Assembly: GCA_937952975.1 (NCBI GenBank)
Contig: CALFXX010000128.1
Span: 1-37,552, forward strand
Direction: 5' to 3'
DNA length: 37,552 nucleotides
Source: an uncultured Alcaligenaceae bacterium
Lineage (GTDB): Bacteria; Pseudomonadota; Gammaproteobacteria; Burkholderiales; Burkholderiaceae_B
Both the position numbers and the translations under genes were made by a program. Positions 25,455 to 32,473 of the stretch are shown in pieces. The notes under the pieces were generated by a model. It searched no databases, was not told the DNA's origin, and saw only the letters and a program-made list of their open reading frames with translations. Each line of letters starts with the position of its first letter. The first letter of the stretch is position 1.

Positions 25455-26486
25455 ATGACGCAGATCGCTTGTGCGAGATCGTTTAAAAATGTCACGCTTC
25501 AAACAGCACTCGCTGTGAAAAGCGTGATTTTTTTTATCGTGCTGGGCTTAACGAGTAATGCGTATGCGCAAGTACGCGACGCCGCAAACTATCCCGATCG
25601 CCCAATCAAAATTATTGTCGGCTTTGTGCCGGGTGGGCCAACTGATCTCTACGCGCGGGTGGCAGCACGTGGGTTGTCTGATGTGCTCGGTCAACAAGTC
25701 GTGGTCGAGAACAAGCCAGGTGCAAGTGGGGCAATCGCAGCTGTTGCGGTCGCCGGAGCTGCTGCTGACGGCTATACACTGCTTGCGCATGTTGTGTCTG
25801 ACATCATTGCGCCGATCGCGAATAAAAAAGTTGGCTACAACCTCGAGCGCGATTTCACCGCCATTGGGTTAATTGCAAGTGCGCCGAATGTCTTGGTGAT
25901 TCATCCGTCAATCCCTGCAAACTCGGTGCAAGAGCTGATTGCGTACGCCAAGAAAAATCCAAATACTTTGAATTATGGTTCGGCGGGTGTGGGCACGGTG
26001 AGTCACCTTGCGGGTGCCTTGCTTGAAGCCGAGGCGCAGACACCCCTTGCGCACATTCAATACAAAGGTACGAATGGCGCACAGCTAGATTTGTTAGCCG
26101 GTCGTATCACCGTGATGTTTGATAACTTAGGCAACGGCTTAAGCAATGCACAGGCGGGTAAGCTGAAAGCGTTGGCGGTCACTTCGGCCGAGCCTTGGTC
26201 CGCCGCTGCAACGATTCCGACGATGGTGCAAAGCGGTTTTCCGGGCTCGACGATTTTGTCGGTCTTTGGTTTGGTAGCGCCTGTTGGTACGTCGTCCGCT
26301 GTGGTGAGTAAACTCTCGGCCGCGTTGAGCCAAGGGCTTCGCACTGAAGCCAATCGTAAAAGCATTATTGATTCGGGTGCCCAACCAGGTGGGTTAGCCG
26401 CTGAGGCGTACGGCAAGTACATCGCGGCTGAATCTCGTCGTTGGGAGGACTTCTTGGCTAAGCACCCAGAGATTATGAAGCAATAA
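25455..26486 (+). CDS. Bug-family (TctC-like) periplasmic substrate-binding protein
   Basis: The protein has 343 residues from ATG 25455, with AGAAGGTGG about ten bases upstream; an in-frame TTG at 25449 is less likely. The Sec signal (SVIFFIVLGLTSNAYAQ) precedes PDRPIKIIVGFVPGGPTD, with Gly instead of Pro in the ligand loop. PGASGAIAAVAV, ADGYTLLAH and IQYKGTNGAQLDLL follow. It is last in the hydroxylase operon and is a candidate receptor for the hydroxylase substrate. Its last codons form part of a hairpin (26461-26506). Confidence 0.92.
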   Translation: MTQIACARSFKNVTLQTALAVKSVIFFIVLGLTSNAYAQVRDAANYPDRPIKIIVGFVPGGPTDLYARVAARGLSDVLGQQVVVENKPGASGAIAAVAVAGAAADGYTLLAHVVSDIIAPIANKKVGYNLERDFTAIGLIASAPNVLVIHPSIPANSVQELIAYAKKNPNTLNYGSAGVGTVSHLAGALLEAEAQTPLAHIQYKGTNGAQLDLLAGRITVMFDNLGNGLSNAQAGKLKALAVTSAEPWSAAATIPTMVQSGFPGSTILSVFGLVAPVGTSSAVVSKLSAALSQGLRTEANRKSIIDSGAQPGGLAAEAYGKYIAAESRRWEDFLAKHPEIMKQ

Positions 26487-26506
26487 TCAGTCATGCATTG
26501 GGTGCT
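26461..26506. repeat. Nested inverted repeat across the bug stop codon
   Basis: AGCACCCA (26461-26468) pairs with TGGGTGCT (26499-26506). Inside, GATTAT (26471-26476) pairs with ATAATC (26483-26488) around a 6-nt loop. The TAA stop lies in the inner stem. No T-run follows, so it is a weak terminator candidate on the plus strand and may be an mRNA 3' stabiliser. Confidence 0.45.
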
Positions 26507-26510
26507 AAAC

Positions 26511-26578
26511 GTCGAACATCGAACGTTGAACGCTGAATGAGGTTCGGGGCGTTGAACGTTGAACTGTGAGCGTTCGAT
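26511..26578. repeat. GTTGAAC-like heptanucleotide repeat array
   Basis: Four contiguous 7-bp units (GTCGAAC, ATCGAAC, GTTGAAC, GCTGAAT; 26511-26538) are followed by 12 bp and two more exact GTTGAAC units (26551-26564). TGTGAGC and GTTCGAT follow to 26578. The final GTTCGAT is the reverse complement of unit two. The array lies between the convergent ends of a Bug gene (26486) and the NMT1-like gene (26622). It resembles small dispersed intergenic repeats and is not CRISPR. The function is unknown. Confidence 0.6.
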
Positions 26579-26621
26579 TAGTTTGCGCATGACCCAATCA
26601 GCCACGCTGCTTAAGCAATAT

Positions 26622-27524
26622 CTACAGAGATCGGCGAGCCTCATCCAAATAACTGTGATTGATATAAGACTTCGCTTCTGTATCGGCGCGCTTTGGAATA
26701 GCCCTTAACAAAGCGCTGATATCAATTAAGGACTGAATCGACTCTGGATTCGCCTGCGCATCACGCGGGAAAATTTCGGCTGCCGTGTACTCATCCCAAG
26801 CGCGATCTGCATACTCAGCCGTAATGCCTGTTTCGAGCATGGCGATGGTTCGGCAACCTTCTTTGTTGGCATAAAACCATTCGTGTGCACGAATGAAAGC
26901 GCGCATAAAGCGAATGACAGTGTCATGATTCGCACGGGCCCAGCGACTATCGATATTGAGTGAAGTGAACTGAAACCACGGAAACTCATCGCGTGGTTCG
27001 CATAGCGAATTAAACCCTTGATCAAGCGCGATGTAATTTAAGGGTGCGCCTTGTAGGCCCGCGTCGATCTCACCGCTTTGTAGCTTCTCCCAGCGGGCCA
27101 GAATGGGGCCACAGGCTACGATCTTATAATCTTGTGGGTAGTGCAAACCATGTGCGTCCATCAGCTTCATAACAAGCGAAGAGCTGCCTGCGTCAATCGA
27201 CGACACGCCAATTGTGCGCCCCTTTAAATCTGCAAAGGATTTAACGTCTTTACCAGAGATCATTGAAAACGGCAGACGATTAACGTTGCCGCCAATGATT
27301 TCAAGATGACCGCCACCTTCGCTATCCAAGATAATGTGTTCAGTCACGCCTAGGGCAATATCCATCCGCCCGTCTTGCAGCCGCCGCCATACCTCATCAA
27401 TGGGTTCGTGTAGGTCAATCGTGACGTCAAGCCCCTCGTCTGTGAACATGCCTTGGTGGGCTGCAATCCAAAAGGGCATGTTGAAATAATTTCTAGAGAT
27501 GGCACCAGCAGTAATTTTTTTCAT
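26622..27524 (-). CDS. NMT1/SsuA-like periplasmic-binding-fold protein without a signal peptide
   Basis: The protein has 300 residues. The NMT1/THI5-type fold is suggested by FWIAAHQGMFTDEGLDV (18-34), the repeat of small-molecule-binding segments (GRMDIALGVTEHII, DLKGRTIGVSS, GEIDAGLQGAPLN), and FMRAFIRAHEWFYANKEG. Family receptors bind sulfonates, nitrate, bicarbonate or thiamine precursors. Here the mature domain begins at residue 3, and there is no hydrophobic leader, so the protein is probably cytoplasmic or the start is misread. No upstream in-frame start with a good RBS is visible. It follows the second Liv operon on the same strand beyond a strong hairpin. Confidence 0.75.
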   Translation of the reverse strand: MKKITAGAISRNYFNMPFWIAAHQGMFTDEGLDVTIDLHEPIDEVWRRLQDGRMDIALGVTEHIILDSEGGGHLEIIGGNVNRLPFSMISGKDVKSFADLKGRTIGVSSIDAGSSSLVMKLMDAHGLHYPQDYKIVACGPILARWEKLQSGEIDAGLQGAPLNYIALDQGFNSLCEPRDEFPWFQFTSLNIDSRWARANHDTVIRFMRAFIRAHEWFYANKEGCRTIAMLETGITAEYADRAWDEYTAAEIFPRDAQANPESIQSLIDISALLRAIPKRADTEAKSYINHSYLDEARRSL

Positions 27525-27566
27525 CGCGTATCGTTCAAGTCAATCACGAGCAAATGTACAGTAGAA

Positions 27567-27602
27567 AGCCCTGTCCAGAGTGATTCCACTCTTGACAGGG
27601 CT
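27567..27602 (-). terminator. Strong hairpin between livK-like and NMT1-like genes (terminator or attenuator)
   Basis: AGCCCTGTC (27567-27575) pairs with GACAGGGCT (27594-27602), and AGAGTG (27577-27582) pairs with CACTCT (27587-27592). One C/T mismatch separates the stems and the loop is four bases (ATTC). On the minus strand the stem is followed only by TTCTACTG, so termination would be weak. It lies about 100 bases after the livK-like stop and 43 bases before the NMT1-like start. Confidence 0.6.
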
Positions 27603-27697
27603 CAATGTTTAAGAGCCGTGTCTAGTCAGGTCTTTGGACAGTCTCGGTCTATAGTCTTTCGGAAAGGGAAAGGTCTAATATTACTAAGAGGCCCAGG

Positions 27698-28834
27698 TTA
27701 GTCTTTCGGCGCAAAGTCAATATGCTTTTCAAACACAATTTTGCCTTGTACGTTTTTCACGATGTTGTAGCCGTGCAAACCATCGCCATTTTTGTCGAAA
27801 GTATAGGTGCCTTCAACGCCTTTGTAGCCTTTGATTGCATGCAAGGCTTTGATGATGTCGTCAGGTTTCGTGCTGTTTGCATTGGTAATTGCCAAGGCAA
27901 GAAGTTTGACTGAGTCATAGGGCCAAGACGAGTACAGATCAGGTTCAATCTTGTAGGTAGTACGGTACTTGTCAGCGTAGGCCTTGGCCTCTGGGCTCGA
28001 TTCAATCGCAAAATCGGCAATCGAATAACTGTCATATAGCGCATCGCCCGCTAGTTTCATTGCAGTATCCGTTGACAAAGAGGGCGAACCTACCCATGTT
28101 GCCTTGACGCCTAACTGCCGTAATTGCTTGGCGAAGATTCCGACATCAGGCGAGTTGGTGATGTAACTTGACACGATATCTGCGCCTGACTGTTTGATCG
28201 CTAAGACGATTGGCGTGAAGTCTTGCGAGTTGCTGGTAAAGCCTTGCACGAGTACAGGAGTAATCCCAAGGGCTTTCAGCGATTCAACAAGATTGTTTTT
28301 GCCACCGTTACCAAAGGCATCGGTTGCATGGATAACCGCCCATTTTTTGAGTTTTAGCGTGTTAACGCCGTAATCAGCGATCACCTTTGCCGAATAACCA
28401 TCATTGGGACGCGCTCTGAACAGCCATGGGTTATTGGTGTGGGTCAGCGTGTAATCAGTGCCACCGATCATCATCGGCAGGCCGGCTTTTGCAACCGTGG
28501 GAGCAATCGCCTGAATTTGAGTGCTGCGAATCGAACTGATCAGTGCGGTGATATTGCCGCTACTGGTTAGTTTAGATACGGCGAGTACTGAACCCGGATT
28601 TGTACTTTGATTGTCTTCTGTTTGGACTTCGATTTTTCTGCCTAGTACACCACCTGCCGCGTTGATTTCGTCAACGGCAAGTTTTGCGCCGTTGATTTGA
28701 TAGACGCCAGACTCCGCATTGGGCCCTGTGCTTTCGACGACCATACCGAACTTGATAGGATCAGCAGCTTGTGTGTTGAACGACATTGCGAGTAAAGCGC
28801 TCGCTGCATAGAGTGAAAATTTCTTTTGTTTCAT
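27698..28834 (-). CDS. Branched-chain-amino-acid-type ABC substrate-binding protein (LivK-like)
   Basis: The protein has 378 residues with a Sec signal peptide (MKQKKFSLYAASALLAMSFN, cleavage near TQAAD). Type I binding-fold marks are IKFGMVVESTGPNAESG, AVDEINAAGGVLGRKIEV, IHATDAFGNGGKNN and SSWPYDSVKLLALAI. GGGAG precedes ATG 28834. It is the receptor of the second Liv operon but placed last, after livH, the livMG fusion and livF, and separated from livF by a tandem repeat. It is not closely similar to the receptor at 13920. The substrate is unknown. Confidence 0.93.
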   Translation of the reverse strand: MKQKKFSLYAASALLAMSFNTQAADPIKFGMVVESTGPNAESGVYQINGAKLAVDEINAAGGVLGRKIEVQTEDNQSTNPGSVLAVSKLTSSGNITALISSIRSTQIQAIAPTVAKAGLPMMIGGTDYTLTHTNNPWLFRARPNDGYSAKVIADYGVNTLKLKKWAVIHATDAFGNGGKNNLVESLKALGITPVLVQGFTSNSQDFTPIVLAIKQSGADIVSSYITNSPDVGIFAKQLRQLGVKATWVGSPSLSTDTAMKLAGDALYDSYSIADFAIESSPEAKAYADKYRTTYKIEPDLYSSWPYDSVKLLALAITNANSTKPDDIIKALHAIKGYKGVEGTYTFDKNGDGLHGYNIVKNVQGKIVFEKHIDFAPKD

Positions 28835-28895
28835 GTGAGTCTCCCAGAGTCTTTTGACGTTCTAAAGTCGAGCAAAAACAGAAAAATACTGAAGC

Positions 28896-28952
28896 GATAG
28901 CTAAACAGTGCAGAGATAGTTAAACAGTGCAGAGATAGTTAAACGGTACTCA
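28896..28952. repeat. 19-bp tandem repeat, nearly three copies, between livF and livK-like genes
   Basis: GATAGCTAAACAGTGCAGA (28896-28914), GATAGTTAAACAGTGCAGA (28915-28933) and a third copy (28934-28952), which begins GATAGTTAAAC and then diverges, lie end to end. The repeat fills the gap just after the livF stop. It is inside a transcribed operon, so it may affect mRNA stability or act as a binding array. It could also be a slippage product. Confidence 0.65.
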
Positions 28953-29687
28953 TTATTTTTTTCCACCACCAAGATAGGCTGAACGTACTTCGTCGTTATT
29001 CAGCAGTTCTTTTGGCGTACCTTCAACGGTTAAGTTGCCGGTGACCAACACATAGCCGCGATCCGCGACAGACAAGGCCATATTGGCATTTTGTTCGACG
29101 AGTAAGATCGTCATCCCTCGCTCTCGAATCTTGCGAATGGTTGCGAACAACTGTTGAACGATAAGAGGGGCCAAACCAAGCGAAGGCTCATCCATGAGCA
29201 ATAGCTTTGGCTTTGACATGAGTCCGCGTGCGACAGCAAGCATTTGCTGTTCACCACCCGACAGGCTCCAGCCCAAGGCGCCCGAAAGTCTTTCCAGCGG
29301 CGGAAAGATTTCAAACATCTCGTCGGCTTCAGATTCTAGTGTGCTGCGTGCCACTTTGCCTCGCGCTGAGCTGCCGATCAGTATGTTTTCTCTGACGGTT
29401 AGTCCAGGAAAGATGCGACGCCCCTCTGGAACGTGAGCAATACCCATGCTGACTATTTTTTCAGCGGGCATTTTTAATATCGACTGACCTTCAAACAGAA
29501 TGTCTCCGCTAGTGACCGAGGTAAGCCCAGAGATACTGCGTAGGGTCGTGCTTTTACCAGCACCATTTGCGCCTAACAAGGTCACGATTTCTCCGGCGTT
29601 GACATGCAGCGTAATGCCTTTGAGGGCCTGCACGTTGCCGTAATGACTTTCAACTTGACGAAGCTCAAGCAGTGACATGAGAGGCAT
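28953..29687 (-). CDS. livF: ABC transporter ATP-binding protein, LivF family
   Basis: The protein has 244 residues; ATG 29678 (MSLLELRQ) is an equally possible start. Walker A is LLGANGAGKST, the signature LSGGEQQMLAVARGL and Walker B LLLMDEPSLGL. The LivF-type HVPEGRRIFPGLTVREN is present. The start overlaps the upstream livM-livG fusion by 23 bp (or 14 for the inner ATG). Confidence 0.93.
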   Translation of the reverse strand: MPLMSLLELRQVESHYGNVQALKGITLHVNAGEIVTLLGANGAGKSTTLRSISGLTSVTSGDILFEGQSILKMPAEKIVSMGIAHVPEGRRIFPGLTVRENILIGSSARGKVARSTLESEADEMFEIFPPLERLSGALGWSLSGGEQQMLAVARGLMSKPKLLLMDEPSLGLAPLIVQQLFATIRKIRERGMTILLVEQNANMALSVADRGYVLVTGNLTVEGTPKELLNNDEVRSAYLGGGKK

Positions 29688-31401
29688 CCCCTAAATAGGC
29701 TGTAATGACATCCGGATGGTTCAGCACATCCGAAGGATTGCCGTCTGCAATTTGTTTCCCAAAATTGAGTACTGTGATTTTGTCAGAGACCTGTTCAATG
29801 AGACCAATATCGTGTTCGATCAAAAAGATTGTTAGCCCATGACCACGCAAGCGCTTGAGCAGTGCAACAAGCTCTTGCTTTTCAGTTTGATTCAAGCCGG
29901 CAGCCGGTTCGTCTAAGAGTAGAAATGTTGGATGCCCCGCTAAGGCGCGTGCGATTTCGACTAAACGCTGATGCCCATATGGTAGGTTCTGTACGATTAC
30001 CTCGGCTTGCTCAGCCAAACCGACAAATTTCAGTGCCGATAACGCACGCGCTCGCAGCGCTGCTTGCCCTGGGGCGATCTGATTGTTGGGACGTTGTGCG
30101 CCGACCATCACGTTTTCAACCACCGACATTGACGGGAATAATCGAATATTTTGAAAAGTACGGCCTACGCCTAACCCTGCTCGCTCGTGGGGGGCGAGCT
30201 CGGTAATATCTTTGCCATCAAATACAATCTTGCCAGCAGTCGTTTTATAAATGCCGTTCAGCACATTGAGCGTGGTAGTTTTGCCTGATCCATTCGGACC
30301 AATCAAAGCATGCACCGTACCGCGTGCAACGTTAAGCGTAATGCCGTCTACTGCCTTCACTCCACCGAAATGCTTTTGTACATTTTGCAACTGCAAAATT
30401 GGAGTAGGGTCGGTGATCGGAACAGAGATATCAAGGGTTTGGATGCTGTCAAGATCAGTTGGTACTGGCTTGCGATATTTTGCCATTCTTGAACTAATGA
30501 TCCCCCAGATCCCAGTGGGCAAGAAGACCATGATCAGGATAACTGCTAAGCCATAAGCCGCGAGATAAACCTCTTTTAGAAAGCGCAGCCATTCGGGCAG
30601 CAGGATCAACAGACTCGTACCCAATGCACTCCCGAACGCTGATTGCGCGCCGCCGAGAAGCACCATAGTTAAAAATTCAATTGAACGAGAAAAGTTAAAG
30701 TTGTCAGGGCTGATATAGGCGAAGCCTGCGGCGTAGAGTGCACCACCTAATCCTGCTAAGCCTGCACTAATTGTGAAGGCGATAACTTTGATTTGTAAAC
30801 TATTGACTCCAGTGACTTCAGCTGCAAGTTCGTTTTCACGGACGGCACGCATGGCACGCCCAGTACTCGTTTGAGGCAATTGCCAAACAAAATAGATACA
30901 AGCGTAAAGAATCAAAGCGCACAAGAAAAGATACGCACGATCATCCGAAAGAGCATAGCCAAAAATAGAAGGGCGCTCGATCCCTGCGATACCGTCAGGG
31001 CCGCGAGTGAAGTCGATCCAGTTCACTAAAATCAGATCAAAGATTTGTTGAAAGCTAATCGTGATCATTGCCAAATAGTGGCCTTTGAGTCTGAGGGTTG
31101 TGAGGCCCAACACAAAGCCTGAAATGGTCGCCACGCTAATGCCCATGATCAGCGTGATCCAGAAATTGAGCCCGGGCCCGACTGTGCCGAGTGCCACGGC
31201 ATACGCACCTAAACCAAAAAACGTGGCTTGCGCCAAGTTAATCTGACCGGTGTAGCCCAAAACGACTGTCATCCCAAGCACAGCGATTGAATAGGTGATT
31301 GCTTGCATGAAAATATTCAACACATAAGGTGAAATCTTCATCGTGTAGGGGAGCAAGGCAACCAAGATCCCCATAGCAAGAACGATCAGTATTTTCTTCA
31401 T
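29665..31401 (-). CDS. Fused ABC permease and ATPase (LivM-LivG)
   Basis: The protein has 578 residues. Residues 1 to about 300 are a LivM permease (GYTGQINLAQATFFGLG, RLKGHYLAMITISFQQI, RAVRENELAAEVTG). A linker of about 30 residues leads to a LivG ATPase from about 335: Walker A GPNGSGKTT (368-376), signature LPYGHQRLVEIARAL (473-487) and Walker B FLLLDEP. The fusion is in one uninterrupted frame, so it is real rather than a misread. Such fusions occur in other Burkholderiales. The start forms an ATGA overlap with livH (31398-31401). Confidence 0.93.
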   Translation of the reverse strand: MKKILIVLAMGILVALLPYTMKISPYVLNIFMQAITYSIAVLGMTVVLGYTGQINLAQATFFGLGAYAVALGTVGPGLNFWITLIMGISVATISGFVLGLTTLRLKGHYLAMITISFQQIFDLILVNWIDFTRGPDGIAGIERPSIFGYALSDDRAYLFLCALILYACIYFVWQLPQTSTGRAMRAVRENELAAEVTGVNSLQIKVIAFTISAGLAGLGGALYAAGFAYISPDNFNFSRSIEFLTMVLLGGAQSAFGSALGTSLLILLPEWLRFLKEVYLAAYGLAVILIMVFLPTGIWGIISSRMAKYRKPVPTDLDSIQTLDISVPITDPTPILQLQNVQKHFGGVKAVDGITLNVARGTVHALIGPNGSGKTTTLNVLNGIYKTTAGKIVFDGKDITELAPHERAGLGVGRTFQNIRLFPSMSVVENVMVGAQRPNNQIAPGQAALRARALSALKFVGLAEQAEVIVQNLPYGHQRLVEIARALAGHPTFLLLDEPAAGLNQTEKQELVALLKRLRGHGLTIFLIEHDIGLIEQVSDKITVLNFGKQIADGNPSDVLNHPDVITAYLGDASHVTA

Positions 31402-32282
31402 GCTTTCTCCGAGATCTTTTCGCCGAAGATGCCCTGTGGCCTAAGCAGCAAAAAGATGAAAAGCAATAGAAAAGCGAAGGCGTCTTTGTATGGGACTGAG
31501 ATGTAGTGGGCTCCAAAGCCTTCTACAACGCCTAGCAAGAGTCCACCCACAATCGAACCTGTTACGTCGCCAAAGCCGCCAATGATGGTGGCAGAGAAGG
31601 CTTTGAGCGCGATGATAGAACCCATGCCGATCGAGACAAACAATACGGGGGATACCAAGATACCTGCGACACCGCCCAGAATTGCGCTATAGATGAAAGT
31701 GAAAGCAATCATCGCCGCAACTGGAATGCCGACTAAGCGCGCCATGTCTTTGTCTTGTGAGGTGGCCTGAAGTTTTTTACCAAATAGGGTGCGTTCGAAT
31801 AAAAAATATTGGAAGGCAACAAGCAGCCCGGTGGCTCCCAAGATGGTGAGGTACTGGGTATCCATAAAGACACCGCCAATTTCAATACCCGGCACTGAAA
31901 ACACTTTGTCCATTGGGCGGGGCTGGGGACCAAAAAAATACAACACCGCATTTTGCATAAAGATCGAGGCACCCAGTGTGCTGATGATCACTGGTAAGAA
32001 TGAGCGGTGACGCAGTGGGTAATAGACGCCTAGGTTAAAGATCAAACCAAAGATGCCCATCGCGACTAAGGCTAGCAAAATCGCCAGCCAATAAGGGACA
32101 CCGGCTGTTAAGAAGGCCACCATAGAGAAGCCTCCCAGCATCGCAAAATCACCTTGCGCGAAATTGACAACGTTAGTGGCGCGAATGATCAATACGAAGC
32201 CTAAAGCTACTAAAGCGTAGATTGAACCAAGTGCGAGTCCAGAGAACAGCACTTGAAGATTCATCACAATAAAGTCGTTCAC
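31398..32282 (-). CDS. livH: Branched-chain-amino-acid-type ABC permease, LivH family
   Basis: The protein has 294 residues from GTG 32282, chosen because CAGGAG sits five bases upstream; an ATG further out at 32312 would add ten non-family residues. Marks are LFSGLALGSIYALVALG, NVVNFAQGDFAMLGGF, ATSQDKDMARLVGI and ATIIGGFGDVTGSIVGG. About eight membrane segments are seen. It is the first gene of the second Liv operon and has a good promoter candidate at 32337-32365. Confidence 0.9.
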   Translation of the reverse strand: MNDFIVMNLQVLFSGLALGSIYALVALGFVLIIRATNVVNFAQGDFAMLGGFSMVAFLTAGVPYWLAILLALVAMGIFGLIFNLGVYYPLRHRSFLPVIISTLGASIFMQNAVLYFFGPQPRPMDKVFSVPGIEIGGVFMDTQYLTILGATGLLVAFQYFLFERTLFGKKLQATSQDKDMARLVGIPVAAMIAFTFIYSAILGGVAGILVSPVLFVSIGMGSIIALKAFSATIIGGFGDVTGSIVGGLLLGVVEGFGAHYISVPYKDAFAFLLLFIFLLLRPQGIFGEKISEKA

Positions 32283-32336
32283 GTTGTCTCCTGGCAGGCA
32301 CGATTGAGTCATGCTGCAGTGTTTGTCTTTGTGTCA

Positions 32337-32365
32337 ATTATCAAGGGCAAAGTGATATACCGCAA
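32337..32365 (-). promoter_or_regulatory. Sigma70-like promoter for the second Liv operon
   Basis: On the minus strand TTGCGG (32365-32360), a 17-nt spacer and GATAAT (32342-32337) form the best promoter match I found in the window. Transcription would begin about 50 bases before the livH GTG. It separates the Liv operon from the upstream amidase-bug-prpD genes. Confidence 0.55.
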
Positions 32366-32366
32366 T

Positions 32367-32384
32367 CCCTTATTGTTTTAAGGG
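32367..32384. promoter_or_regulatory. Inverted repeat directly upstream of the livH promoter
   Basis: CCCTTA (32367-32372) and TAAGGG (32379-32384) are perfect complements around six bases. The element ends two bases from the -35 hexamer. Its location suits an activator or repressor site. Followed by TTTT on the plus strand, it could also terminate antisense transcription. Confidence 0.4.
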
Positions 32385-32473
32385 TTTTCCCTGTGCGGCT
32401 TTGAAGCCTGCATGTGTAAGCCGCTGCGCTTGGGTTAGTAAACTCCCAGGCAGGTGCGCATAAGTCGATATGC

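Noticed and set aside
26511..26578. CRISPR-like array
   Set aside because: The units are seven bases with no spacers; no cas genes are present.
26057..26644. 195-codon minus-strand frame at the end of the bug gene
   Set aside because: Most of it is antisense to the Bug gene, and the rest translates the heptamer array (repeated FNV-like residues), so it is not a credible protein.
28896..28952. CRISPR or iteron-type origin
   Set aside because: There are under three units with no unique spacers, no replication initiator gene, and the site is inside an operon.
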